Assembly: GCA_963844845.1 (NCBI GenBank)
Contig: CAWJPW010000008.1
Coordinates: 496,001-560,000 of the forward strand
DNA length: 64,000 bases
Direction of reading: 5' to 3'
Source: CAWJPW01 sp963844845
GTDB lineage: Bacteria; Acidobacteriota; Thermoanaerobaculia; Thermoanaerobaculales; Sulfomarinibacteraceae
Shown here: piece by piece, positions 17,624 to 25,298 of the stretch
Numbering within the stretch: the stretch's first letter is position 1
Layout of the letters: every line of letters begins with the position of its first letter
Notes under the pieces: generated by a model
The model's input: the letters and a program-made list of their open reading frames with translations, nothing else
Database searches by the model: none
What the model was told of the DNA's origin: nothing
Translations under genes and position numbers: made by a program

Positions 17624-19175
17624 TGAGGTCCACCGGGACGACCGTGCCGTCCTTGCGAACCAGCTCGAGCTCGACGAAGAGCCTGCCCTTGGCGAGCAAG
17701 TCCTGGAATATCTGCAGATAGTCCTGGGCCCTCTCTTTCACGGCGAGGTCAACGATGCTCAGCGTCAACAGCTCATCGACCGGGTAGCCGAGGAGCTCTG
17801 ACGCAGCTTCATTGACGTACGTGTAGTTGCCCGCCCGGTCCGTGAGGAAGATGGCGTCGGGAGACGACTCGGTGATGACCGTGAATCTCGCCGCGCTCTC
17901 CCGCTTGAGGCGTTCCGCCTCGATCGTGTGGAGCGCGAAGGCGACGTCCGCCGCGACCTCGGCCAGGATGTTCCTCTCCTCATCGTCTGCGGCCAACTCG
18001 CCAGGAATCGACACGCCGAGCTGACCCAACACCTTCCCGTCATGCCTCAGTGCTGTCGCCTGAGCGACCCTGTCCCCGTAGCCATCCGACAGCGAGCAGC
18101 CCTCGCATGCCACCTTCGGGTCGCAAATGGCGGCCACGTCTTCGCGAGCGACACACTGTTTCCAGCAGGGTGGCCACCGGCCTTCCCGCAAGGACGCGGC
18201 GAATGGCTCGAACGCGTCTCCCCATCCTGCCTGGGCGACGCTCGCCGGCGGATCTCGGCCGTCGCCTACAGCGATCCACGCACTGATGTAGCCGCCGGAC
18301 TTGACGAGCAGCTCGCAGGTCTGCTGGACCAGGCGAACCGGGTCCTTCTCGCGCACGATGAGCTGGCTGACGTTGCGGATCGCGCGCAGGATGCGGTTGA
18401 GATGGCTGATCTGCTCGGCGGAGCGCTTGAGCTCGGTCACGTCGCGCAGGGCCACCAGCGTTGCCGCGCGGCCGTTCCACTCCACCTCCGTGGCCCGGAG
18501 CTCCACGCAGGTGGGCGCCGCGCCCGGGTGGAAGACGTCGAGCTCCACCGGATCGTCAGACACGATGGGAGCCCCAAGTGAGGCGCCTACCAGGGTGTTC
18601 GGATCGCGATTCAAGACCTCCGCCGCGGCGGGATTGGCAAAGACAATCTCGCCGTCGTCGTCGACGACCATCATGCCGTCGACGTTCTGCGTGATGATTG
18701 TCTCGATTTGCTCCTTGGCACGCCTGAGCTCGTCGCGCGTCCGACGTTGAGCTTCCCGCAGGTGCGTGCCTTCAAGCACCGCCTCGATGGTGACTGGCAG
18801 GTGCTTGATGTGCTCCGGGGTCTTGACCACGTAGTCCTTGGCGCCCCGCTTGAGCGCCGCGACCGCGGTCTCCTCGGATCCGGTGCCGGTGAGGATGACC
18901 ACCGGCGGGGGCGACGTCAGGGCGTTGACGGCATCCAGAACGTCGAGGCCTTCGAAACCGAGGATGTTGAAGTCGCTGAGGATGAGGTCGAAGCTGTCCT
19001 CGTCGAGGAGGCGGAGGAGCTCGGCGTACGTCGTCGCCCCGGTGAGGGAGTAGGCGCGATCGGCATTCTCGAGGGCATCGCGGACGAGATCGCGGTCGTG
19101 GGCGTTGTCGTCGACGTGCAGGATGCGAATCGGATCGTGAGCACCGTTGCCGGGATTTTCCCGGGAGATGGTCAT
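17532..19175 (-). CDS. Hybrid histidine kinase, N-terminal part (REC-PAS-GAF-PAS), split by frameshift
   Basis: 547 residues from the ATG at 19175, which overlaps the stop of a 34-residue ORF (ATGA). Domain order is a receiver (about 15-135, phospho-acceptor in LILSDFNILG), PAS (about 150-260), GAF (about 275-440) and a second PAS that ends abruptly in LLPTGETYASCRDLSHPQAR. The expected continuation, CRDISATRKHAEGALRRSE, is found in the next frame, so the natural protein continues into 15560-17587. It is last in the HTH-REC/KaiC/KaiB operon, which suggests Kai-type output or input signalling. Confidence 0.85.
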   Translation of the reverse strand: MTISRENPGNGAHDPIRILHVDDNAHDRDLVRDALENADRAYSLTGATTYAELLRLLDEDSFDLILSDFNILGFEGLDVLDAVNALTSPPPVVILTGTGSEETAVAALKRGAKDYVVKTPEHIKHLPVTIEAVLEGTHLREAQRRTRDELRRAKEQIETIITQNVDGMMVVDDDGEIVFANPAAAEVLNRDPNTLVGASLGAPIVSDDPVELDVFHPGAAPTCVELRATEVEWNGRAATLVALRDVTELKRSAEQISHLNRILRAIRNVSQLIVREKDPVRLVQQTCELLVKSGGYISAWIAVGDGRDPPASVAQAGWGDAFEPFAASLREGRWPPCWKQCVAREDVAAICDPKVACEGCSLSDGYGDRVAQATALRHDGKVLGQLGVSIPGELAADDEERNILAEVAADVAFALHTIEAERLKRESAARFTVITESSPDAIFLTDRAGNYTYVNEAASELLGYPVDELLTLSIVDLAVKERAQDYLQIFQDLLAKGRLFVELELVRKDGTVVPVDLNAVLLPTGETYASCRDLSHPQARGRGPAKE

Positions 19176-19276
19176 GGCGACAGCCCTTCCCGGTCCACCG
19201 GTGCACCGGCATTGAGGGTCAGCTCGACGTCCATCTTCTTGTCTCTTGCCAGGAGAGTCGTCGCTTGCCTGCTCAT
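19172..19276 (-). CDS. 34-residue ORF between the kinase remnant and the hybrid kinase
   Basis: A short frame (MSRQATTLLARDKK...) overlaps its upstream neighbour and its downstream neighbour by ATGA at both ends, so it could be translated by coupling. There is no recognisable domain. It may be part of the collapsed kinase region rather than a functional gene. Confidence 0.3.
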   Translation of the reverse strand: MSRQATTLLARDKKMDVELTLNAGAPVDREGLSP

Positions 19277-19437
19277 GTGCTGGTCCCACCTTCTCCGGCG
19301 CCGGCCTGGTTCGGCTCGAGCGCGACGAAGAACGTGCTCCCGCGCCCTCGTTCCCACTCCACCCAGATCCGACCGTCCATCAGGGCGACGGTCGCCATCA
19401 CCACGACCGGCAGGAGTACTCTCGTTTGCACTGTCAT
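19273..19437 (-). pseudogene. Remnant of a sensor kinase: N-terminal membrane start fused to the HATPase end
   Basis: A 54-residue open frame. Residues 1-20 (MTVQTRVLLPVVVMATVALM) look like the start of a membrane-bound sensor. From residue 20 the sequence MDGRIWVEWERGRGSTFFVAL is the characteristic end of an HATPase_c domain (GRIWVESEPGKGSTF in intact kinases). Everything in between is missing without loss of frame. The position, directly after kaiB, is where a partner kinase would be expected. Confidence 0.7.
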
Positions 19438-19496
19438 CGCACCACCAGATTCCTGGCTCCATCTCCTTTTCTACGTCGAGGCGCCCGCCAGAGCGC

Positions 19497-19823
19497 CTAA
19501 CCGCTCGGCCTGATGTCGAGCCCCACCAGCACCTTCTCCGTCTTGGTGAAGTCACCGACGATCTTCCGCAGCGGCGGCGGCAGCTTGCGGACGAGAGTCG
19601 GAACTGCGAAGATCTGCTCGCCCTCCGCCAGGGCGGGCTGCTCGAGAAGGTCGACGACCTCGAGCGAGTAGCGTCCTTCGAGATGCTCCTCGCAGATCTT
19701 CTTGAGATTCGACATCGCCCGCGCAGCGGCCGGCGTCATCCCGGCCACGTAGAGGCGCAGCTCCCACCTCTCCGGCGAGGGGCCGTCGTGGTGCGCGTTC
19801 GATGGTTGGTCATTCTCTGTCAT
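19497..19823 (-). CDS. kaiB: KaiB-family protein
   Basis: A 108-residue thioredoxin-like KaiB-family protein. After a hydrophilic N-terminus of about 20 residues, LRLYVAGMTPAAARAMSNLK matches the family's first strand and helix, and FAVPTLVRKLPPPLRKIVGD is the conserved cis-Pro region. KaiB binds phosphorylated KaiC in cyanobacteria. Its ATG overlaps the kaiC stop (ATGA), so the partners are translationally coupled. No kaiA is present, as expected outside cyanobacteria, so a true circadian oscillator should not be assumed. Confidence 0.93.
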   Translation of the reverse strand: MTENDQPSNAHHDGPSPERWELRLYVAGMTPAAARAMSNLKKICEEHLEGRYSLEVVDLLEQPALAEGEQIFAVPTLVRKLPPPLRKIVGDFTKTEKVLVGLDIRPSG

Positions 19824-21310
19824 GGTCTTCCCCCTTCCGAGCCGGCCGGCTGAGTGTTTTCCCGTTCTTCGGTGATCTCGCGCAGAGAGAGTCCGGCCGA
19901 CGACATGACCAGCTCGCGCATCTCGTGCGAGTGCTCCATCCCTCTCGACTTGAGGACGTACAAATAGCAACGCCGGATGTGTCCCGTCATCTTCTGGTCC
20001 AGCGCGATCCAGGTGTCCATCATGGACGAGAGGCCGGTCTCCGAGGCCTCGACGGTGCCACTGCCGGGCGTGAGGCTGGTCAGCAGGACCGTGGCCCCGA
20101 GAGCCCTGAACTGATCCATCACCCGCGTCAGCAGCGCCTTGACCTCCCAGGCGGACCCGGCAGAGAGGAAGTTGGTGATGGGGTCCAGCACCACCGCCCT
20201 GGGGACGACGCGACGACCCAGCTCGATGATGGAGACGAGGTGCTCCTCGAGCCCGAAGAGGGTTGGACGGCTCGCCTCGATGTGGAGCAGGCCCTGCTCG
20301 ACCCATGGCTCGAGGTCGAGACCCACCGAGCGCATGTTGCGAATCAGCTGCCCGGCTGACTCCTCGAAGGCGAGCAACAGGCAGCTCTCCCCGCGCGCGC
20401 AGGTCGCGGCTGCGAAGCTGGCGGCCAGCGTGCTCTTGCCCGAGCCGGCGGCGCCCGAGAGCAGCACCGTGCTCCCTCGAAAGTAGCCCTGGCCTCCCAG
20501 CATGCCGTCGAGGTCGGGTACGCCGGTGCTCACGCGATCCGAGCTCACAACATGGTCCAGATGGACCGAGCTGATCGGCAGAGCCGAGAATCCCGTGTCG
20601 CCGATCAGGAACGGATACTCGTCCTTTTCGTGGGAGGAGCCTCGATACTTGACGACCCGCAGCCGACGTTTGGAGATCTGGTCCGTGATGCGGTGGTCGA
20701 GGGTCAGGACGCAATCCGAGACGTACTCCTCGAGGCCGTTCCGGGTGAGCTGGCCCGTGCCCTTCTCGGCGGTGATCACGCTCGTCATGCCCTTTTCCTT
20801 GAGCCACCCGAAGAGGCGCGCGATCTCGGCCCGGAGTGCGTTGGTGTCCGCAAGATGCGAAAACAGCGACTCCAGGGTGTCGATGGCGACGCGCTTGGCG
20901 CCGACCTGTTGGATTCCGTGCGCGAGTCTCACGAACAACCCGTCCAGCGTGAACTCGCCCGATTCGACGATCTCGGTGCGTGACAGCTTCACGTGAGAGA
21001 TGAAGAGCTTCTTCTGCTCGACGAGACTCTCGAGGTCGAAGCCGAACGAGCGGAAGTTCTGGTGGAGATCTTCGATGCTCTCCTCGAAGGAGACGAACAG
21101 CCCCGGTTCGTCGAACTCGAGGGCCCCACGCACCAGGAACTCCATCGCCAGGATGGTCTTGCCGCAGCCCGGACCGCCGCACACCAGGGTGGGCCGACCT
21201 GCCGGAAAGCCTCCGTGGGTGATCGCATCGAGGCCATCGATCCCGGTCGGCGCTTTCTTGACCGTGGAGTCTCGGCGTTCAGCTCCGCCCGCCCCTTTTT
21301 CGAGTGTCAT
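19820..21310 (-). CDS. kaiC: KaiC-family double-domain ATPase
   Basis: A 496-residue two-domain RecA-like ATPase with the standard CI-CII layout. Walker A motifs are GGPGCGKT (45-52) and GAAGSGKS. Catalytic Glu pairs sit in SFEES and AFEES. At the CII phosphorylation site of cyanobacterial KaiC (Ser431-Thr432), this protein has GLSSMMDTW with S428 and S429, so a phosphorylatable pair is kept as Ser-Ser. It lies between the HTH-REC gene (4 nt upstream) and kaiB (overlapping). It is expected to autophosphorylate and bind KaiB; downstream output through the adjacent kinase is inferred. Confidence 0.95.
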   Translation of the reverse strand: MTLEKGAGGAERRDSTVKKAPTGIDGLDAITHGGFPAGRPTLVCGGPGCGKTILAMEFLVRGALEFDEPGLFVSFEESIEDLHQNFRSFGFDLESLVEQKKLFISHVKLSRTEIVESGEFTLDGLFVRLAHGIQQVGAKRVAIDTLESLFSHLADTNALRAEIARLFGWLKEKGMTSVITAEKGTGQLTRNGLEEYVSDCVLTLDHRITDQISKRRLRVVKYRGSSHEKDEYPFLIGDTGFSALPISSVHLDHVVSSDRVSTGVPDLDGMLGGQGYFRGSTVLLSGAAGSGKSTLAASFAAATCARGESCLLLAFEESAGQLIRNMRSVGLDLEPWVEQGLLHIEASRPTLFGLEEHLVSIIELGRRVVPRAVVLDPITNFLSAGSAWEVKALLTRVMDQFRALGATVLLTSLTPGSGTVEASETGLSSMMDTWIALDQKMTGHIRRCYLYVLKSRGMEHSHEMRELVMSSAGLSLREITEERENTQPAGSEGGRP

Positions 21311-21314
21311 GGTG

Positions 21315-21893
21315 TCATCTCCTACTCTTCGCGCTTCGCGCCATGCGGACCACCTGCTCGAGCTGATCCGGCTCCACGGGCTTGGGAAGTACCAGCAACG
21401 GGCCGGACTTCAATGCCTGCGTCACGAGCTCGCCGTCGGGGTAGCCCGTGACGATGGCCACCGGCAATGCTCGATACTTCTTTCGCAGCTCTACCAGAAA
21501 GCTCGGGCCGTTCATGTCAGGCAGCTTGAGGTCGAGCAGCACGAGGTCCGGAGCTTCTTCAGCGATCAGCTCGAGCGCCACTTCCGCGCTGAACGCCTGC
21601 CGGGTGCGGCAGCCGAATCGCTCGGCCATCCTGGCCAGGGCGGCACTGACCTTCGCCTCGCCGTCGACGATCAGGACGGTCAGGGCGCCGTTGCCTCCAC
21701 GCTCGTTGCTGCCACGCTCCTCGATCTGCTGGCTGTCGGCCCACTGCACGAGGGCCTCCTTGCGGAAGCGCCAGTCGGCGCCGACCTTGAAGGACGGGAT
21801 TCGTCCAGACCTGGCGAGCCTGCGAACCGTCTGCACGTGGACGCCGAGGAAGACCGCGGCTTGACTCGTCGTGAGAGCTCCTGACTCGGGCAT
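21315..21893 (-). CDS. Excisionase-type HTH fused to a receiver domain
   Basis: 192 residues from the ATG at 21893; a longer frame to 21965 lacks family similarity upstream. Residues of about 8-55 are a MerR/excisionase-like DNA-binding domain (TTSQAAVFLGVHVQTVRRL...GRIPSFKVG). Residues of about 73-185 are a response-regulator receiver with the acceptor Asp in LVLLDLKLPD and the switch lysine in LPKP. The order, DNA-binding domain first, is unusual for response regulators. It heads the Kai operon and ends 4 nt before kaiC, so it is a good candidate for the operon's transcriptional output or autoregulator. Confidence 0.85.
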   Translation of the reverse strand: MPESGALTTSQAAVFLGVHVQTVRRLARSGRIPSFKVGADWRFRKEALVQWADSQQIEERGSNERGGNGALTVLIVDGEAKVSAALARMAERFGCRTRQAFSAEVALELIAEEAPDLVLLDLKLPDMNGPSFLVELRKKYRALPVAIVTGYPDGELVTQALKSGPLLVLPKPVEPDQLEQVVRMARSAKSRR

Positions 21894-22389
21894 CGGCTGA
21901 GCCTCCAACTGATCTGCGGCTGAGCGGTCGATTGTCTGAGCAGCTCGAGGAGGGTCCCTGCCCATCGACCCGTGCTCACTCGAGCCGACTAAAATGAATC
22001 AGGCCACCGTGAGCCACGAGAACTCATCGAGAGCCGCGGTGACTCATGATGACCTATTGTGAGTATGGTTCCTGCTCCCCGCAATGTCAAGGTCCCTCTG
22101 GAAAGCCTGCGGCGTCCGAGACACGTGAGCCCCACCGCGAGAGAGCCGCCCGCGGTCGCTCCCGTCCCCGCCCCCGGGCGCCTTGCTCTCTTGGAGACCG
22201 CTCCGTAGTTGTGAATCAACGGCATTATATTCGTGCCGTACGAGCCTTCGGCCGGAGTCGACCCAGCTTCTTGAAGCAGAGCAGTCGACGCCCTCGAGGA
22301 GATGGGGCGCTCGAGCTCGGCCACGCACGACGGCCTGACCGGCCGCTGCATCCACTCGAGCTGCCATGAGCTGCTGGAGCCGGAGATCG
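21894..22389. other. Intergenic region upstream of the Kai operon
   Basis: Nearly 500 bases without a supported gene. Between 21970 and 22055 several related words occur (CGTGCTCACTCG, CCGTGAGCCACG, CGGTGACTCATG) around an AT-rich TAAAATGAATCA core. These might be operator repeats for the HTH-REC protein, whose promoter should lie here on the minus strand. The rest up to the transposon edge shows nothing recognisable. Confidence 0.4.
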
Positions 22390-22390
22390 T

Positions 22391-22408
22391 AAAGGTGCCA
22401 GGCACCGA
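22391..22408. repeat. Left terminal inverted repeat, RAYT copy 1
   Basis: AAAGGTGCCAGGCACCGA, itself containing the palindrome GGTGCC-A-GGCACC. It is the perfect inverse of the right end at 23263-23280. Confidence 0.9.
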
Positions 22409-22425
22409 TCTGCTTATTTATGCCC

Positions 22426-23228
22426 TCAGGGCTCTTCGCTGGCGACGTACTCCAACCGTTTTGCAGCAGCGGCGAAACTCGGATCCGTCGCCCGGCGCTC
22501 CACACCCCGTCGCATCCAGCAGCTCACCCCGTCGCGTGACTTCCCGAGAGCGTCAGCCAGTTCGGTCACCTTCACACCAAATCGCTCAACGCCAACCATT
22601 CCGATGAGCTCCCGCATCTTCACAGTTTTTGGGGCGCGACCCTTCCCTGCCAAGACCTCGATGTCGACGTTGAGGTGCTCACAGGCCAGATTCAGCCACT
22701 CCAGGGCGCCGTACCGCGGGCGCCACCTCGCGGTGCTCCTACCCAGCTCGTCGATCTGCGGACCCTTCCGCCTCCGCAGTCGCTCTCGCTCTTCTTCAGT
22801 CGGACGGCCGAGACTCCACCACGGAAGAGCACCAGGACCTCTCGAGCTCCACTCCTCACCTCCAACAGCAGACAGCGCGGCCCGATACCTCCTGAGCGCT
22901 CGACGCCGTGTCGGCCCATACATCAGCAGCACATCGTCCACCGCCACGATCGGATTTCGCCTGCGGCCGGTGATTTCCTGATGACCGCTCCACCTGTACT
23001 GATCAGGGACCTCGACGAGACCGGCCCCTGTCGAAGGATCAGGTGGTAGTGGTTGCCGAGCAGACACCAGCCAAACGAAGTCGCTTCATCCCGATCCACG
23101 ACTTGACGGAAGATCTCGATGAAACGCTCACCGAGCTTCTCGTCGTCGAACGCCATCCATCCACCGCCCACTCGGTTGTAGACGTGGTAGATCCGCCCCT
23201 CCTCGAAGGTCCTTCCCGCTCGCGGCAT
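22426..23228 (-). pseudogene. Truncated REP-associated tyrosine transposase (RAYT), copy 1
   Basis: The N-terminal part (from the ATG at 23228) keeps the HUH-type motif NHYHLIL but runs out of frame at the 175-bp deletion near 23020. The C-terminal part continues in another frame from LVEVPDQYRWSGHQ. The segment with the catalytic tyrosine (VAYVHLNP in copy 2) is lost. The copy therefore cannot encode an active Y1 transposase, although its DNA ends are intact and could be mobilised in trans. Confidence 0.9.
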
Positions 23229-23262
23229 CTTTCCTCCACCGCGATTCTAACAAATCGGCAGT

Positions 23263-23280
23263 TCGGTGCCTGGCACCTTT
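23263..23280. repeat. Right terminal inverted repeat, RAYT copy 1
   Basis: TCGGTGCCTGGCACCTTT, the exact inverse complement of the left end. A partial extra copy (AGGCACCTTTA) follows immediately. Confidence 0.9.
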
Positions 23281-23300
23281 AGGCACCTTTATGCGAGCGC

Positions 23301-23378
23301 GTGGCCCTGATCGGGGATGGCGTCTTCCACACGCCGCTGATCCAGACGCTGCTCGCACGCTCGGTGGCAAGAGCTTGA
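23301..23378 (+). pseudogene. 3' remnant of a HemN-like radical SAM gene
   Basis: 26 codons (VALIGDGVFHTPLIQTLLAR and six more codons, then TGA) nearly match the 3' end of the intact radical SAM gene at 15218-15295 (VVLTGDGVFHTPLIQTLLAR), with only scattered base differences. Nothing else of that gene is present here; the RAYT copy begins 20 bp upstream. It is a relic of a paralogue or of a duplication. Confidence 0.75.
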
Positions 23379-23637
23379 GAGTGGGGCCCCTCGGTGCCGC
23401 ACGCCGTGCAACGTCCCTGGCGCATGTGCGGGAAACCCGATGTCCGCCGAACTCGGGAGAGTGGCTGTCCGTTGACACATGTGGTACCTCGCCCTCATGT
23501 GGCTCAGACCTGGTGCCTCGTCCGTCTCCCGCTCCACGACGCCCGCCTCCGCCGAGACCAAGAGGGCCGGGGACCCTCGGGTTTGGGCAATCCCGCACAG
23601 CAGCGGTGGTGATTTCGTGGCTCGCCATGGCCGGGGG
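23379..23637. other. Non-coding stretch between gene remnant and arsR promoter
   Basis: About 260 bases with no supported reading frame or structure. It is the leftover sequence between the radical SAM remnant and the arsenic operon promoter. Confidence 0.4.
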
Positions 23638-23675
23638 TTGACACAAGCATGGCCATTTGGCAAAATAGCCAAATG
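23638..23675 (+). promoter_or_regulatory. arsR promoter with overlapping operator palindrome
   Basis: TTGACA (23638-23643) and CAAAAT (23661-23666) are spaced 17 bp apart. A perfect inverted repeat CATTTGGC-N6-GCCAAATG (23654-23675) covers the -10 box and reaches the ATG at 23673. This is the expected layout of an ArsR/SmtB operator that blocks polymerase when no metalloid is bound. Confidence 0.75.
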
Positions 23676-24038
23676 TCAGCTGTGGCTCCCACTCTCGACG
23701 CCGCCCGCCTCGGGCTGCGCGCGCGCGTTATCAAGGCCCTCGGCCATCCCACGCGGCTGTTCATCGTCGAGGAGCTGGCTCGTGGCGAGCGCTGCGTGTG
23801 CGAGCTGCAGGCGATGATCGGTGCCGACATCTCCACCGTGTCGAAGCACCTGTCGGTGCTGAAGGCCGCCAACCTCTTGGCCGACGACAAGCGCGGCGCC
23901 CAGGTCTTCTACTCCCTGCGCGTGCCGTGCGTACTCAGCTTCTTCGGTTGCGTCGAGGCGATCATCGCGGAAGCCGGCGTCCCGTCGGCCGCAGTCGCCC
24001 GCCAGGCCGACGCAGCCCGAGAAAGCACAACCTCATGA
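23673..24038 (+). CDS. arsR: ArsR-family metalloid-responsive repressor
   Basis: 121 residues from the ATG at 23673; an in-frame ATG at 23649 lies inside the promoter/operator and is not favoured. The winged helix contains ERCVCELQ, whose Cys-x-Cys corresponds to the arsenic-binding helix of ArsR proteins, and a recognition helix ISTVSKHLSVLK. Two further Cys residues (VPC, GCVEA) may complete a site. With the -10 box ending at 23666, transcription should start at or next to the ATG, suggesting a leaderless message. It overlaps the permease remnant (ATGA) and heads the arsenic operon. Confidence 0.9.
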   Translation: MSAVAPTLDAARLGLRARVIKALGHPTRLFIVEELARGERCVCELQAMIGADISTVSKHLSVLKAANLLADDKRGAQVFYSLRVPCVLSFFGCVEAIIAEAGVPSAAVARQADAARESTTS

Positions 24039-24597
24039 GCACAACGACCCTTACCGGCCCAGGCGTTAACTGGAAGGCCGAGTGGAAGCCGCTCTCGCTC
24101 ATGACCGGAGTGTTTCTCGCCTTCGTCTACCTTCCCATAGACGCGCCCCGCTTCCGCGGGGCCCTCCTCGAGTCCCTCAAGCTCACCAAGTTGTACGCAC
24201 AGGCGCACGTGCTCCTGTGCCTGGTCCCGGTGTTCTTCATCGCCGGGGCGATCTCGGTGTTCCTGAGCCAGGCACGCACCGAAGCCGCGCTGGCGATGCC
24301 GGCGCCCGAGCATGGGCGTCCGCTGTGGCAGAACGGCCTCTTCTTCGGCGCACCCGCCACGATTTTCGTGTTTGCTGGGGCCGGTCCGAGGGAGAGGCAG
24401 GGGCCTGGTGGTGGCTGTACACGCACACGCGGCAGCTGGCCGCCGCCGGGGCGGTCGGGCTCGGTGCGGCCCTGTCCCTGCCGAACATTCTGGTGATCGC
24501 TGGCGTGATCGGCTGGGGCAAGACGAGCGTCTACGTCGGGCTGGTGGTGGTGCTGGCGACCGTCACCGGCGTGCTCTACGGAGCGATAGTCATCTGA
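24035..24597 (+). pseudogene. Decayed permease (DUF318/ArsP-like), internally deleted and frameshifted
   Basis: Starts normally at an ATG overlapping the arsR stop. The first about 75 residues (WKAEWKPLSLMTGVFLAF...FFIAGAISVFLSQ) match the N-terminus of predicted permeases of the DUF318/ArsP type. The sequence then jumps directly to a late linker (ARTEAALAMPAPEHGRPLWQ), so about 100 residues of membrane helices, including the cysteine-containing core, are absent. A second lesion near 24377 shifts the frame: VFAGAG in one frame continues as WGRSEGEAGAWWWLY in the next, consistent with loss of one base. The product cannot be a working permease. Confidence 0.75.
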
Positions 24598-24612
24598 GAC
24601 GACGGAGGAACC

Positions 24613-24846
24613 ATGAAGAGGATGGAGATTCTGGGAACCGGCTGCCCCAAGTGCGAGAAGCTGGCGCGTGCCGCGCGCCAGGCCGCCGAGGAACTGGGGC
24701 TCGAGTACGAGCTGGAGAAGGTGACCGACATCCAGGCCATCGTCCGCCGCGGTGTCATGATGACGCCGGCGCTGGCGGTGGACGGGCAGGTCAAGGTGGC
24801 CGGGCGCGTGCCCGACGTCGACGAGCTGAAGACCCTGATCGGGTAA
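24613..24846 (+). CDS. arsE: ArsE-like small thioredoxin-fold protein
   Basis: A 77-residue redox-active disulfide protein with the motif GTGCPKC (C11, C14) and the cis-proline loop MMTPALAVDG. The family corresponds to TIGR00412-like proteins and to ArsE of the arsEFG roxarsone/nitarsone resistance operon. A GGAGG site precedes the ATG. It is expected to be cytoplasmic and to exchange electrons or thiols with ArsF. The assignment rests on the order ArsE-ArsF-ArsG downstream of an ArsR. Confidence 0.85.
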   Translation: MKRMEILGTGCPKCEKLARAARQAAEELGLEYELEKVTDIQAIVRRGVMMTPALAVDGQVKVAGRVPDVDELKTLIG

Positions 24847-24856
24847 GGAGGAAGAA

Positions 24857-25297
24857 ATGATGCGTACCTGTCGGCTGATCGCACTATTCGCGGCCGTGCT
24901 CCTGGCTGCTGGGGCGGCAATGCCCATCGCCGCCGCTGAGGAGACCGCCGCGGCACCCGTCGAGGGTGTCGTCGTCTATTACTTCCACGGTGACGTCCGC
25001 TGCGCCACCTGCCGCAAGCTCGAGGCGTACACCAAGGAAGCCATCCGCACGGGCTTCGCCACGCAGCTTGCTTCCGGCGCCATGTCGTTCCGTGCCGTCA
25101 ACGTCGACGAGGCGCCAAACAAGCACTTCCTCACCGACTTCCAGCTCACCACCAAGGCGGTCGTGGTCGTGGAGTATGCCGACGGCAAGCTGGTCCGGCA
25201 CACCAATCTGAGCAAGATCTGGCAGCTGGTCCGGGACAAGGAGCTGTTCGTCGACTACGTCCAGAAAGCGACCCGGGCGTTCATCGACGGAGCGTGA
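24857..25297 (+). CDS. arsF: ArsF-like exported thioredoxin-fold protein
   Basis: 146 residues with a clear signal peptide (hydrophobic core about residues 7-22, AAA cleavage region near 27) and a mature thioredoxin-like domain with a CATC motif (C49, C52) in YYFHGDVRCATCRKLE. This matches the nitrophenyl-compound nitroreductase subunit ArsF family, which acts with ArsE and the permease ArsG on nitroaromatic arsenicals. GGAGG precedes the start. The stop is 1 nt from the arsG GTG. Confidence 0.85.
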   Translation: MMRTCRLIALFAAVLLAAGAAMPIAAAEETAAAPVEGVVVYYFHGDVRCATCRKLEAYTKEAIRTGFATQLASGAMSFRAVNVDEAPNKHFLTDFQLTTKAVVVVEYADGKLVRHTNLSKIWQLVRDKELFVDYVQKATRAFIDGA

Positions 25298-25298
25298 T

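Larger units (their letters stand above)
22390..23281 (-). mobile_element. RAYT element, copy 1 (deleted)
   Basis: An 892-bp copy of the element at 26170-27236, almost identical base for base. It is bounded by the same 18-bp inverted ends (AAAGGTGCCAGGCACCGA at 22391 and its complement ending at 23280). It lacks 175 bp that in copy 2 lie between two 11-bp direct repeats (CGAGACCGGCC); here a single repeat remains at 23016-23026. The deletion is not a multiple of three and breaks the transposase. Confidence 0.9.

Noticed and set aside
19497..21182. 561-codon frame covering kaiC and ending as KaiB
   Set aside because: Only the last 108 codons are real (KaiB). The rest is a shifted, Arg-rich shadow of kaiC.
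23649..23672. Upstream ATG as arsR start
   Set aside because: It lies inside the promoter and operator and before the expected transcription start.
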